A DNA stretch of 64,000 bases from Winogradskyella sp. PG-2 (GCF_000828715.1 NZ_AP014583.1:1796001-1860000); one strand, 5' to 3'; positions 1-8,542 are shown, counted from the first letter of the stretch. Made by a program: numbers and translations. Notes: generated by a model not told the origin, from the sequence alone.

Positions 1-341
1 CTCAAAAAACAGAGTCAGTTTTAATATGTGATACAGATTTATTGGAAACAAAAGTTTACAGTGAAGCCTATTACTCAGGTACATGTGACCCGATTTTGGA
101 GACATATGCTCTAAAAAATTTTTATGACCTATATTTTTTAACCTATATTGACACCCCTTGGGAAGCTGATGATCTCAGAGATAAACCCAATGAAAGAGAA
201 CGCATGTTCAAAGCTTTTGAGTCTACCCTAAAAACATATAACAAACCTTATGTTTTATTAAAAGGGAATAAACAAGAACGACTTAGATTAGCTATTGAGT
301 ATATTGATAACCTACTAGAACAAAAAAATGAGTTTTACTAA
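1..341 (+). CDS. NadR-like AAA ATPase / nicotinamide riboside kinase, C-terminal part
   Basis: The window opens inside this gene; the frame is readable from base 3 to the TAA at 339-341, about 112 residues. The first residues, VLICDTDLLETKVYSEAYY, resemble the Walker B-like region of the NadR kinase domain (ribosylnicotinamide kinase, COG3172), which phosphorylates nicotinamide riboside for NAD salvage. The tail, with the YIDTPWEADDLRD segment and a final helix, also fits that family. The P-loop lies upstream and is not visible. The gene overlaps the next one by 14 nt, so they are probably co-transcribed. In flavobacteria this ATPase often sits beside a PnuC-type vitamin transporter (recalled), which would fit the thiamine-regulated receptor downstream. 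The family call is fairly sure; the substrate is inferred. Confidence 0.75.
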   Translation, partial: QKTESVLICDTDLLETKVYSEAYYSGTCDPILETYALKNFYDLYFLTYIDTPWEADDLRDKPNERERMFKAFESTLKTYNKPYVLLKGNKQERLRLAIEYIDNLLEQKNEFY

Positions 342-1884
342 AAACGACATTAACCAAATCGAACGTAAAGGTTTGACTTTACAACATGTCGAATCCCAAA
401 TTGAACTTTTTAAAACAGGAATACCTTTTACAAATATTGCTGAAGCAGCAACAATCGGTAACGGTATTGTTGCTTTAAATGATAAATTAATAAAAGAGTC
501 CACTACTTTTTTTGAAGAAAAAAAGGATGATATATCACTTGTGAAATTTGTGCCGGCTTCTGGCGCTGCAACACGAATGTTTAAATTTTTGTTTCAGTTC
601 ATAAAAGAATACAATCCCAGTAAAGAATCAATAAACGCTTTTATAAATAAGAGCAAGCTTAAAGATCTGGCTTTGTTTTCTATTGGATTAGAAAAATTAC
701 CCTTTTACAAGTTAGTATTAGAAGATCTACAATCTAAAGATATTGATTTTAACACCTTGTCTATCAGTAAAAAAATATGGCATTTTGTAAAAGCTATGTT
801 AGATGAAGATGGACTAAATTATGGGAATTCACCAAAAGGATTATTACCATTTCACAAATATAAAAGCAACCACATTTCTACAGCTTTTGAGGAGCACTTG
901 TATGAAGCTGCATTGTATGCCTCTGTAAATAATAAAGCAGAACTTCATTTTACAATTTCAGAACGTTTTAAAGATAAATTCAATGAAGAATTTAAACGTA
1001 TTGAAGAATACGTAGAGAATGGAACAGGAGTTTCTTTTAATATTTCATTTTCATACCAGCATGAATCTACAGATACTATTGCTGTAACTTTAAAAGATGA
1101 GCCATTTAGAGAAGATGATCAATCTTTACTATTTAGACCATCTGGTCATGGTGCTTTATTAAAAAACTTAAATACACTTGATGCGGATATTATTTTTGTA
1201 AAAAACATTGATAATGTTGTTGTAAAATATTATAAAGAAGAAGTTGCTAAGTATAAAAAGGTTTTAGCAGGAATTTTGCTAAAATTACAAGCAAAGACAT
1301 TTGATTTTCTACACTATTTAGATGCTAAAGATTCAACACAAGTCGAATTTAAAGCCATTGAAGACTTTTTAAGTCAAGAGATGAGCATAAAAATATCGAG
1401 TGAATATAGAAAATATACAGATTATTATAAGATTGAATATTTAAGAGAAAAACTAAATCGCCCAATCCGTATTTGCGGTATGGTTAAAAACGAAGGTGAG
1501 CCAGGTGGTGGACCATTTTGGGTAAAGAATAAATATTCTAATCAATCACTTCATATTGTAGAGTCCGCTCAAATTAATTTAAAGGATAAAAAACAAAAAG
1601 GCTTACTTAAAAATGCTACTCATTTTAATCCAGTAGATTTAGTTTGCGGTGTGAAAAATTATAAGGGAGAGAAATTTGATTTAGAAAAGTATGTAGATTA
1701 TAATGCAGCGTTTATTACAATGAAAACTAAAACAGGGAAAGATTTAAAAGCTTTAGAATTACCAGGTCTTTGGAATGGTAGTATGGCCTTTTGGAATACC
1801 ATTTTTGTTGAAGTACCAATTATTACTTTCAATCCAGTAAAAACAGTTAACGACCTACTTAAAGCACCACACCAAATTAAATAG
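328..1884 (+). CDS. DUF4301 family protein
   Basis: This 518-residue protein matches the DUF4301 family, found mainly in Bacteroidota, whose biochemical role is not established. It has no signal peptide and no membrane segment, so it should be cytoplasmic. Visible conserved-looking stretches include FVPASGAATRMFKFLF near residue 75, GLLPFHKY near 170, and a glycine-rich MVKNEGEPGGGPFWV segment near 388. The phosphate-loop-like pieces resemble a nucleotidyltransferase-type fold, but that is only an impression. The ATG at 328 lies inside the 3' end of the NadR-like gene (14-nt overlap) and its stop is 2 nt before arfB, so the three genes form one tight unit. Family confident, function unknown. 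Confidence 0.8.
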   Translation: MSFTKNDINQIERKGLTLQHVESQIELFKTGIPFTNIAEAATIGNGIVALNDKLIKESTTFFEEKKDDISLVKFVPASGAATRMFKFLFQFIKEYNPSKESINAFINKSKLKDLALFSIGLEKLPFYKLVLEDLQSKDIDFNTLSISKKIWHFVKAMLDEDGLNYGNSPKGLLPFHKYKSNHISTAFEEHLYEAALYASVNNKAELHFTISERFKDKFNEEFKRIEEYVENGTGVSFNISFSYQHESTDTIAVTLKDEPFREDDQSLLFRPSGHGALLKNLNTLDADIIFVKNIDNVVVKYYKEEVAKYKKVLAGILLKLQAKTFDFLHYLDAKDSTQVEFKAIEDFLSQEMSIKISSEYRKYTDYYKIEYLREKLNRPIRICGMVKNEGEPGGGPFWVKNKYSNQSLHIVESAQINLKDKKQKGLLKNATHFNPVDLVCGVKNYKGEKFDLEKYVDYNAAFITMKTKTGKDLKALELPGLWNGSMAFWNTIFVEVPIITFNPVKTVNDLLKAPHQIK

Positions 1885-1886
1885 CT

Positions 1887-2291
1887 GTGGATGTAGAACT
1901 TCTTAAGTCTGAATTATCTTATAAATTTGTTAGAAGCTCGGGTAGTGGAGGACAGCATGTGAACAAAGTGTCTTCTAAAGCGGAATTATATTTTAATCTT
2001 CAAGAATCTGCAATTTTCAATGTAGATGAAAAATTAAAGCTTTCTGAATTTTTTAAAAATAGATTAAGCAAAAATCACATTCTAGTTTTGACTTGTGACG
2101 AAAGTCGCAGCCAATTTAGAAATAAGGCGATTGTAACGGAACGTTTTTTGGAATTAATTGAAGAAGGTTTAAAGGAGGAAAAAGAAAGAAAACCTACCAA
2201 AATTCCTAAATCTATAAAAGGAAAACGCCTTAATAATAAACGCAAAAATTCAGAAAGGAAAGCGAGTCGAAAAAAACCAGAGATTGATTAA
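1887..2291 (+). CDS. arfB: Peptidyl-tRNA hydrolase ArfB (alternative ribosome rescue)
   Basis: This 134-residue release-factor-like protein has the catalytic GGQ motif at residues 21-23 (SGSGGQHVNKVSSKAELYF) and a highly basic C-terminal tail (KGKRLNNKRKNSERKASRKK). The tail is known in ArfB/YaeJ to enter the mRNA channel of a stalled ribosome, while GGQ hydrolyses the peptidyl-tRNA ester. The length is typical of the family and the codon-recognition domain of true release factors is missing. The start is GTG at 1887; the ATG at 1891 is out of frame and runs straight into TAG. The gene follows DUF4301 by 2 nt. It is the last gene before a new promoter and riboswitch. Confidence 0.9.
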   Translation: MDVELLKSELSYKFVRSSGSGGQHVNKVSSKAELYFNLQESAIFNVDEKLKLSEFFKNRLSKNHILVLTCDESRSQFRNKAIVTERFLELIEEGLKEEKERKPTKIPKSIKGKRLNNKRKNSERKASRKKPEID

Positions 2292-2311
2292 AATAAATTA
2301 TCAATTATCGC

Positions 2312-2341
2312 TTGTCATTATTTATTTGTAGATTATATTTG
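2312..2341 (+). promoter_or_regulatory. Promoter for riboswitch and TonB receptor transcript
   Basis: TTG at 2312-2314, a 19-nt spacer and TATATTTG at 2334-2341 match the Bacteroidota sigma consensus TTG-N(about 19)-TAnnTTTG. Initiation a few bases downstream would start the RNA almost exactly at the 5' strand of the TPP aptamer P1 stem. Confidence 0.7.
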
Positions 2342-2342
2342 C

Positions 2343-2430
2343 AGCGTTCTCAAAAAAGGGGTGCCTATTTAACGGCTGAGATCATACCCATTGAACCTGC
2401 GCAGGTAATGCTGTGAAGGAAACGAGCGTT
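2343..2430 (+). promoter_or_regulatory. TPP (THI-element) riboswitch aptamer
   Basis: The conserved THI-box cores are present in order: GGGGTGCC (about 2358-2365), CTGAGA (about 2376-2381), the ACCC and TTGAACCTG segment (about 2387-2400), GGTAATGC (about 2404-2411) and GAAGGAA near 2415-2421. The ends (CGTTCTC and GAGCG) can form P1. This class binds thiamine pyrophosphate and normally switches genes off when TPP is abundant. The downstream gene is a TonB-dependent receptor, so that receptor is probably the outer-membrane uptake route for thiamine or a precursor. Confidence 0.95.
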
Positions 2431-2433
2431 AAG

Positions 2434-2455
2434 AAAATGTCAAGTTGACATTTTT
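2434..2455 (+). terminator. Riboswitch expression-platform terminator
   Basis: AAAATGTC (2434-2441) pairs with GACATTTT (2447-2454) around a 5-nt loop, and the 3' arm runs into a T tract. It starts 4 nt after the aptamer, where a TPP-controlled transcription terminator is expected. I did not identify a clear competing antiterminator. About 170 nt of leader follow before the receptor start, including TAGGTCAT near 2468 and ATGACCT at 2594-2600, which could pair over long range. Confidence 0.6.
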
Positions 2456-2630
2456 AGCGAGTGCGATTAGGTCATCAATGTTGGTTTTTACTTCTGAATC
2501 TGATGATTATTCATATTAGGATTCAAAATAAAAATCAGTATATGAAATATTGTATAAGTACTATGCTCAAAAACTAATTATTAACCAAGAATAATGACCT
2601 CTTTTTATTCGATTATAAAACTATAGTCGT

Positions 2631-4847
2631 ATGAAAATTTTATTCAGCAATCTGCAAAAAATCAGTAGGCAGAAAGCGACACTTTTCATTTTTTTATTAT
2701 GTATTTGTTCAGTTTATGGACAAGAAAAAAAACAAGATTCTACAACAACAGAAAAACTAGATGAAGTTTTAGTTAAAGCAGTTAGAGTAGACGCTAAATC
2801 ACCAATTACGCATTCAAACGTAACTAAGAAGGAAATTGCTAAACGTAATTTAGGGCAAGATATTCCTATCTTATTAAATTTTTTGCCATCAGTAGTTACA
2901 ACTACAGATGCTGGAGCCGGAGTAGGTTACACAGGTATTAGAGTAAGAGGTGTAAGCCCACAATCTACAAACATTACTATCAACGGTATTCCATATAACG
3001 ATGCCGAATCTTTAGGAACATTTTGGGTTAATTTAGGTGATTTTGCATCGTCTGTAGAAAGTTTGCAATTACAGCGTGGCGTTGGGACATCAACAAATGG
3101 GTCAGGTGCATTTGGAGCAAGTATAAACGTGCTAACAGATGCAGTATCAAAAGAAGCTTCAGGTGAAATTTCTAATTCTTTTGGAAGTTTTAATACTAGA
3201 AAACATACGGTGAAATTTAGTACTGGTTTAATGAATAACCATTTCGAAATCGCTGGTCGTTTATCTAATATAGCTTCAGATGGTTACATAGATCGTGCTT
3301 CCGCAGATTTGAAATCTTACTTCTTACAAGGATCATATGTCGATGATAACACTTTAATAAAAGCCATAACATTTGGTGGTAATGAAGTAACCTATCAATC
3401 TTGGTATGGATTAGAAGATTTGAATACATTAGAAAACGATAGAACTTTTAATGTGGCTGGTATTTATACCGATGCGAATGGAAATACCCAGTTTTACGAC
3501 AATGAAGTTGATAATTACAGTCAAGATCATTATCAATTACACTGGAATCAGCGTTACAATAGCCAATGGTCAACTACGCTTGGGTTAAACTACACCTATG
3601 GCCGTGGTTATTTTGAACAATATAAAGAAGATGAAGATTTTGATGATTACGGATTTACAGAATTGTCCATAGGAGGTGAAACTGTAAATACAACCGATTT
3701 AATTCGTCGACGTTGGTTAGATAATGACTTTTATGTTATAAATGCAAACGCTAATTACAAAGACAATAATTTAAACTTAATTTTTGGTGGTTCTTATAGT
3801 CATTATAATGGGGATCATTTTGGTGAAGTCATTTGGGCAGAGTTTGCAAGCCAAAGTGAAATAAGAGACCGATATTATGACGGAAATAGTAAAAAGAATG
3901 ATTTGTCTATTTTTTCTAAAGCAAATTATAGAGTGAATGAGAAAGTAAGTCTTTATGGTGATTTACAAATGAGAAATGTCACCTATAAAACTACAGGAAA
4001 TACATCTGATTTAGTTGATTTTGAAGTTGATAAAAAGTTTACATTTTTTAACCCAAAAGTGGGAATTACTTACGATTTAAATTCAGATAATAGTTTGTAT
4101 TTCTCTTATGCTAGAGCAAATAGAGAGCCAAATCGTACAGATTTTGAAAGTAATCCAAATATAGAAGCAGAACAATTAAATGATTTTGAATTAGGTTGGA
4201 GACACAATCAAAGTGGCTTTACATTTAATGTAAATGCCTACTATATGTTATACAATCAGCAGCTAGTCCTTTCTGGTCAGTTAGACGATGTAGGCAACCC
4301 AATTAGAACCAATAGTGGTAAAAGTTACCGATTAGGATTAGAATTAGAGGCGGTTATCCCAGTAAATTCTAAGTTAACATTACAACCTAATATGACGATT
4401 AGTGCTAATAAGAATAGTGAAACTATTATTCCGTTTGATGGTGTTTTACAAAATCTTGGTAAAACAGATATTTCATTTTCACCAAATTTAGTTGCTGCAA
4501 ATGCGATTGTATATCAGCCAATCAAAAACTTTCAAATATCATTATTAAGCAAGTTTGTTGGTGATCAATTTATGAGTAATACAGAAGCAGAACGTTCTAA
4601 ATTAGATAGTTTCTTTATTAATGATTTTAATATCAGTTACACGCTAAAAACTAAATTGGTTTTTGATTCGGTAGTGTTTACCGGCTTAGTAAATAATATT
4701 TTTAATGTAGAATACATCTCTAATGGATATTACTATACTTATGATGATACTTGGTCTAATCCAGGAACAGTTGCTACAATTGAAGGAGCCGGTTTTTATC
4801 CACAAGCAACTCGGAACTTTTTAGTAGGTATAACCTTAAATTTTTAA
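2631..4847 (+). CDS. TonB-dependent receptor, TPP-regulated (probable thiamine uptake)
   Basis: A 738-residue outer-membrane receptor. It has a signal peptide of about 30 residues (hydrophobic core TLFIFLLCICSVYG, then QEKK), a plug domain at about 45-160 (TNITINGIPYNDAESLGTFW; LQRGVGTSTNGSGAFGASINV), and a beta-barrel ending in the terminal aromatic of VGITLNF. Unlike SusC-type receptors it lacks an N-terminal carboxypeptidase-like repeat, and no SusD partner follows. Such proteins move substrates across the outer membrane using TonB/ExbBD energy. The TPP riboswitch upstream points to thiamine or a thiamine precursor; domain annotation alone would suggest an iron-siderophore receptor. It ends convergently with a lipoprotein gene, overlapping by 4 nt. 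Confidence 0.9.
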   Translation: MKILFSNLQKISRQKATLFIFLLCICSVYGQEKKQDSTTTEKLDEVLVKAVRVDAKSPITHSNVTKKEIAKRNLGQDIPILLNFLPSVVTTTDAGAGVGYTGIRVRGVSPQSTNITINGIPYNDAESLGTFWVNLGDFASSVESLQLQRGVGTSTNGSGAFGASINVLTDAVSKEASGEISNSFGSFNTRKHTVKFSTGLMNNHFEIAGRLSNIASDGYIDRASADLKSYFLQGSYVDDNTLIKAITFGGNEVTYQSWYGLEDLNTLENDRTFNVAGIYTDANGNTQFYDNEVDNYSQDHYQLHWNQRYNSQWSTTLGLNYTYGRGYFEQYKEDEDFDDYGFTELSIGGETVNTTDLIRRRWLDNDFYVINANANYKDNNLNLIFGGSYSHYNGDHFGEVIWAEFASQSEIRDRYYDGNSKKNDLSIFSKANYRVNEKVSLYGDLQMRNVTYKTTGNTSDLVDFEVDKKFTFFNPKVGITYDLNSDNSLYFSYARANREPNRTDFESNPNIEAEQLNDFELGWRHNQSGFTFNVNAYYMLYNQQLVLSGQLDDVGNPIRTNSGKSYRLGLELEAVIPVNSKLTLQPNMTISANKNSETIIPFDGVLQNLGKTDISFSPNLVAANAIVYQPIKNFQISLLSKFVGDQFMSNTEAERSKLDSFFINDFNISYTLKTKLVFDSVVFTGLVNNIFNVEYISNGYYYTYDDTWSNPGTVATIEGAGFYPQATRNFLVGITLNF

Positions 4848-5284
4848 TTACTTACGAGATAAGTATTATTACCAATAGCCTCTACTCTGTATGGTTTTAA
4901 AGTACAGGGTGGAGGATTATCTCCAGAAAAAGTACCTGTTGCTAAGAAATAGGTGTTAGCATCTTGGCAACCGCTTGTAGCTGAAACATTATCTGACGAA
5001 ATAGTTAGAGCTGAGCAACCTGAAGGAGTACGATTAGGATCAGCACCATCCCAAGCTAAGAGAGTGGCAGAAGTTAATCGGTATAAGATAATACCTTCAT
5101 TACCTTGACCCTCAACTCTTACAGCATTTCCGGGAAATAAAAGTTGATTAAACTGAGGTAGATTAAGATTAACAGTGAGGTTTACACCAACGTTAAGCAA
5201 AAAGTTACAGTTGTTATTGTCATCATTTTTATTGCAACCGAAAATTGTAATAAAAGAAGCTAGTAAAAGCAGTTTTTTCATCAT
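4844..5284 (-). CDS. Small lipoprotein, unknown function
   Basis: A 146-residue protein with a lipoprotein signal: hydrophobic core and lipobox ending at Cys17 (TIFGC), followed by an Asn/Asp-rich stretch (NKNDDNNN) that in Bacteroidota can influence surface export. The mature part is probably a small beta-rich domain. It contains paired cysteines (GCSAL, SGCQD, PPCTL) and a repeating hydrophobic/polar pattern. I do not recognise the family. It converges with the TonB receptor and is divergent from greA, so it is probably a single-gene unit. Confidence 0.65.
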   Translation of the reverse strand: MMKKLLLLASFITIFGCNKNDDNNNCNFLLNVGVNLTVNLNLPQFNQLLFPGNAVRVEGQGNEGIILYRLTSATLLAWDGADPNRTPSGCSALTISSDNVSATSGCQDANTYFLATGTFSGDNPPPCTLKPYRVEAIGNNTYLVSN

Positions 5285-5336
5285 TAAATTTTGAAGGGCA
5301 ATTTACGATTATTTCAACTATACCGTAAATATTTTA

Positions 5337-5376
5337 TATATTTGCATTGTAATCTCGTCAGCGCGAGATTTTTTTT
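5337..5376 (+). promoter_or_regulatory. greA promoter followed directly by a terminator-like hairpin
   Basis: TATATTTG at 5337-5344 is an exact TAnnTTTG element. About 7 nt downstream, AATCTCG (5351-5357) pairs with CGAGATT (5364-5370) around a 6-nt loop and is followed by six T. The structure would occupy the very 5' end of the greA message, 46 nt before the start codon. On the minus strand the neighbour gene begins at 5284 and the hairpin has no T tract, so it does not serve that gene. A transcript stopping here would be only about 30 nt long. It may control greA by premature termination (see findings). Confidence 0.6.
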
Positions 5377-5422
5377 ATTCTGAATATACATCAGAATACC
5401 TAATAAGTAAAACGAATGAATT

Positions 5423-5896
5423 ATGAGTAAAGTATCTTATTATACAGCTGAAGGATTAAAAAAATTAAGAGACGAGCTAAGTCAATTAAAAGATATAGAA
5501 CGTCCTAAAGCTTCTCAGGCAATTGCAGAAGCAAGAGATAAAGGTGATTTAAGTGAAAATGCTGAATACGATGCAGCTAAAGAAGCTCAAGGCATGTTAG
5601 AAATGAAGATTTCTAAAATGGAGGAAGCTTTAGCAGGTGCGCGTGTTATTGACGAATCTCAATTAGATACGTCTAAGGTCCTTGCTTTATCTATAGTGAA
5701 GATTAAAAATCAAGTTAATGGTATGGAAATGACCTATACCTTAGTTGCAGAAACTGAAGCGGATTTAGCATCTGGTAAAATATCAGTAAATTCGCCTATT
5801 GGCAAAGGTTTGCTAGGGAAATCTGTAGGTGATGTAGCGGAAATCCAAGTACCAAATGGAACTATGAAATTTGATATTCTTGAGATTTCTAGGTAA
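5423..5896 (+). CDS. greA: Transcription elongation factor GreA
   Basis: 157 residues, the normal GreA length. The N-terminal antiparallel coiled coil (about 1-75) carries the acidic tip sequence DLSENAEYDAAKEAQ, whose acidic residues reach the RNA polymerase active site to stimulate cleavage of backtracked RNA. The C-terminal FKBP-like domain includes NSPIGKGLLGKSVGD near 127-141. The ATG at 5423 is the natural start because the sequence begins directly with the family N-terminus (SKVSYYTAEGLKKL). It has its own promoter, leader hairpin and terminator, so it is probably monocistronic. Confidence 0.95.
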   Translation: MSKVSYYTAEGLKKLRDELSQLKDIERPKASQAIAEARDKGDLSENAEYDAAKEAQGMLEMKISKMEEALAGARVIDESQLDTSKVLALSIVKIKNQVNGMEMTYTLVAETEADLASGKISVNSPIGKGLLGKSVGDVAEIQVPNGTMKFDILEISR

Positions 5897-5937
5897 TTAA
5901 ATTCTTCCAAGGACAAGAATTCAATACATATATTATT

Positions 5938-5967
5938 AAAAGATTCTGTTTTGCAAGAATCTTTTTA
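5938..5967 (+). terminator. greA intrinsic terminator
   Basis: AAAGATTCT (5939-5947) pairs with AGAATCTTT (5956-5964) around an 8-nt loop, with a T run continuing to 5966. It lies 42 nt after the greA stop codon. Confidence 0.75.
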
Positions 5968-5993
5968 TCTTTATAGTATTTTCAACTTATCAT

Positions 5994-6386
5994 ATGGCTA
6001 CATTATTTACAAAAATAATTTCAGGAGATATTCCGTCATACAAAGTAGCTGAAACTGAAGATTTCTATGCATTTTTAGATATTAATCCAAATTCAAAAGG
6101 GCATACTTTATGTATTCCTAAAAAGGAAGTTGACAAAATTTTTGATTTAGATGAGGAAACTTATTTGGCGTTAATGCAGTTTTCGAGACGTGTGGCCTTA
6201 GCGATAGAAAAAGCAATACCTTGTGAACGTGTTGGGATTTCTGTTATAGGCTTAGAAGTACCACATGTGCATGTACATTTAATTCCATTACATACCATGG
6301 AAAATGCGCGTTTCACATATAAAGAAAAGTTAAATCCTGAAGAGTTTATAAGTATAGCAAATAAAATTTCGTCGTATTTAGACTAA
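5994..6386 (+). CDS. HIT family (histidine triad) protein
   Basis: A 130-residue HINT-branch protein. The histidine triad is VPHVHVHLIPL with His91, His93 and His95; the middle His-loop normally attacks the alpha-phosphate of nucleotide phosphoramidates or nucleotidyl adducts. The N-terminus (TLFTKIISGDIPSYKVAET) and the FLDINPNSKGHTLCIPK stretch are typical. The protein is cytosolic. The natural substrate in bacteria is uncertain. It converges with the histidine kinase gene, 3 nt apart. Confidence 0.92.
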   Translation: MATLFTKIISGDIPSYKVAETEDFYAFLDINPNSKGHTLCIPKKEVDKIFDLDEETYLALMQFSRRVALAIEKAIPCERVGISVIGLEVPHVHVHLIPLHTMENARFTYKEKLNPEEFISIANKISSYLD

Positions 6387-6389
6387 AAA

Positions 6390-7541
6390 TTAAACGGTCT
6401 TTAACATAATCTGAATTGTAGTACCTTTTCCAATTTCAGAACTAAGAACTTTTATTTTCCCATTATGATAATCTTCAATAATGCGCCTAGCTAAAGAAAG
6501 TCCAAGTCCCCAACCACGTTTTTTAGTGGTATAACCTGGCTCAAAAATTTTATTGAATTGTGGTTTAGAAATCCCTTTTCCGGTGTCTGTAATATTAATT
6601 AAAATTTGCTTATCATTTTGAGACAATTCTAATTTTAGATGACCTTTTCCTTTCATAGCATCAATCGCATTTTTCACTAGGTTTTCAATGGTCCAACTGT
6701 AAAGTTGAGCATTGAGATTAACATTGATTATACGTTTAGGAATATTACTTTCAAAATTTATAAGTTTAGATGATCTTGCTTTAAGATAATCGTAAGATGA
6801 TTGTGTAGCTTCAACAATATCTATTGTTTTTAAAGTAGGAGCAGAACCAATTTTACTAAAACGTTCGGTTATGGTTTGTAAACGATCTATATCTTTTTCT
6901 ATTTCTACAATATAGTCGGGATTCACATTTTCGGATTTCAATATTTCTGTCCAACCAACTAATGAAGATAAAGGTGTTCCGATTTGATGAGCAGTTTCTT
7001 TAGCCATACCTGTCCAAAGCTTATTTTGAGTTGCAATTTTAGAACTTCGGTAGAAGAAATAAGCGACTGCGCCAAATAAGAATATGATAAGTAATAAAGC
7101 TAATGGATAGTATTTTAATTTATTTAATAATGGCGAGTTACCATAGTAAAGTGTCGATAGAACTTTGTCTTTATAACGTATTACAATAGGTTGATTTTCC
7201 CGTTCAAATTTCTTTATTAGGTTCATAACATAAACCGTGTCTTGAGCCTTTTCCTCGTCAATATTATTGTGCTCAAAACTACCATCACTATCAACCTTTA
7301 TCATTGGAGTGGTAGTGTTACTCTTTAAAATTTCTAGAGGTAATTCTCCAATATCAGCATCTAAATTAGTGGTCTTTTTTAGTTCCTTTTGAGCAAAGGA
7401 CCAATTCTTCATTTTACTTCGCTCTTCAGCTTTAAAGTTTTGAAAAAACATATACGTATTCCAAAGGATAAGAGAGATGGTGATAAAGGAAGCAATAATA
7501 ATAATCCAGCGGATTATATTTCGGTTTAAACTCAAGGTCAT
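6390..7541 (-). CDS. Sensor histidine kinase, two TM segments, orphan
   Basis: 383 residues. TM1 is at about 11-33 and TM2 at about 143-164; they flank a periplasmic sensor of about 110 residues with no domain I recognise. A HisKA-like dimerisation helix carries the phosphoacceptor His185 (AKETAHQIGTPLSSLVGW), and the HATPase domain has the N box (ENLVKNAIDAM) and G boxes (DTGKGI; KRGWGLGLSLARRI). No HAMP domain is evident. The H-box variant AHQIGTPLSSL is typical of a Bacteroidota clade that has no adjacent response regulator, and none is adjacent here, so the partner is encoded elsewhere. Confidence 0.9.
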   Translation of the reverse strand: MTLSLNRNIIRWIIIIASFITISLILWNTYMFFQNFKAEERSKMKNWSFAQKELKKTTNLDADIGELPLEILKSNTTTPMIKVDSDGSFEHNNIDEEKAQDTVYVMNLIKKFERENQPIVIRYKDKVLSTLYYGNSPLLNKLKYYPLALLLIIFLFGAVAYFFYRSSKIATQNKLWTGMAKETAHQIGTPLSSLVGWTEILKSENVNPDYIVEIEKDIDRLQTITERFSKIGSAPTLKTIDIVEATQSSYDYLKARSSKLINFESNIPKRIINVNLNAQLYSWTIENLVKNAIDAMKGKGHLKLELSQNDKQILINITDTGKGISKPQFNKIFEPGYTTKKRGWGLGLSLARRIIEDYHNGKIKVLSSEIGKGTTIQIMLKTV

Positions 7542-7645
7542 TGGTTAGTACAATTTCTTTTATACTTTTTAAATATAATGTAAAACTGTTAATAATATTG
7601 TGCTCTAATGTTTATAAAATGATTTCGCTTGCAGCTTATTATAAT

Positions 7646-7653
7646 TATATTTG
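7646..7653 (+). promoter_or_regulatory. Promoter -7 element of the flavin reductase gene
   Basis: TATATTTG is an exact TAnnTTTG match 19 nt before the start codon. A weak TTTC at 7623-7626 lies at about the right distance for a -33 element. Confidence 0.55.
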
Positions 7654-7672
7654 TTGAAAATCAGTTGACTAC

Positions 7673-8542
7673 ATGATTTCCTTAAATCCTAAAGACCTTT
7701 CTACCGGTAGATTACATGGTTATTTATTAAGTGCTGTAGCGCCTAGACCTATAGCTTTTGCTAGTACAATTGATACGGATGGGAATTCTAATTTGTCGCC
7801 TTTTAGTTTCTTTAATGTATTTAGTGCTAATCCACCAATACTTATTTTTTCACCAGCAAGACGAGTTAGAGATAATAGTATAAAGCATACTTTAATAAAT
7901 GCTGAAGCTGTTAAAGAAGTAGTAATTAACGTGGTGAATTATGATATTGTACATCAAATGTCTTTGTCTAGCACAGAATATCCTGAAGATGTAAATGAAT
8001 TTGAAAAAGCAGGATTAACCATGTTATCTTCAGATAAAGTAAAGCCATTTAGAGTTGCAGAATCTCCTGTTCAGTTTGAATGTAAGGTTAATGAGGTTGT
8101 TCATTTAGGAACTGAAGGAGGTGCAGGTAATTTAGTGATATGTGAAGTTGTAAAACTTCATATAGCTAATGAGGTTATGAATGCAGATAGTACTATAAAT
8201 CAAGAGGCTTTGGATTTAGTAGCCAGAGCAGGCGGAAGTTACTATAGTAGAGCAAAAAGAGGTTTCTTTGAAATTCCTAAGCCTTTAAAAACTATGGGAA
8301 TTGGCGTTGATGGTTTACCAGAGCATGTTAGAAATAGCATGATTTTAACAGGGAATAACTTAGGTATGTTAGCCAATGTAGATACATTGCCTAGTGAAGA
8401 CGAAGTCAACCAATTTATAAAAGATATAAGTGAACGTTATCCTGAAATTGAAAACGCTACACATAGAAAAAAACATAAACTTGCTCAAAATTATTTGAGC
8501 TATGGAGACGTAGAAAGTGCATGGAAGTTATTACTTTCGTAG
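7673..8542 (+). CDS. Flavin reductase family protein (FMN-binding split barrel)
   Basis: 289 residues. The N-terminal ~200 residues form a flavin reductase-like split barrel (APRPIAFASTIDTDGNSNLSPFSFFNVFSANPPILIFSPA), which binds FMN and usually supplies reduced flavin to a monooxygenase or reduces flavin with NAD(P)H. The C-terminal ~90 residues are an extension common in Bacteroidota members, ending AQNYLSYGDVESAWKLLL. No oxygenase partner is adjacent; the next gene is DUF3127, 43 nt away. Cytoplasmic. The physiological partner cannot be told from context. Confidence 0.88.
   Translation: MISLNPKDLSTGRLHGYLLSAVAPRPIAFASTIDTDGNSNLSPFSFFNVFSANPPILIFSPARRVRDNSIKHTLINAEAVKEVVINVVNYDIVHQMSLSSTEYPEDVNEFEKAGLTMLSSDKVKPFRVAESPVQFECKVNEVVHLGTEGGAGNLVICEVVKLHIANEVMNADSTINQEALDLVARAGGSYYSRAKRGFFEIPKPLKTMGIGVDGLPEHVRNSMILTGNNLGMLANVDTLPSEDEVNQFIKDISERYPEIENATHRKKHKLAQNYLSYGDVESAWKLLLS

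Noticed and set aside
2542..2577. Mini-ORF of 11 codons (ATG at 2542) in the leader between the riboswitch and the TonB receptor
   Set aside because: Very short, AT-rich, no supporting motif or spacing; could arise by chance. Not listed as a gene.
5351..5376. Hairpin before greA as a terminator of the upstream TonB receptor or lipoprotein gene
   Set aside because: The receptor ends 500 nt earlier and the intervening gene is on the other strand; the hairpin's T run faces greA, so a leader element fits better.
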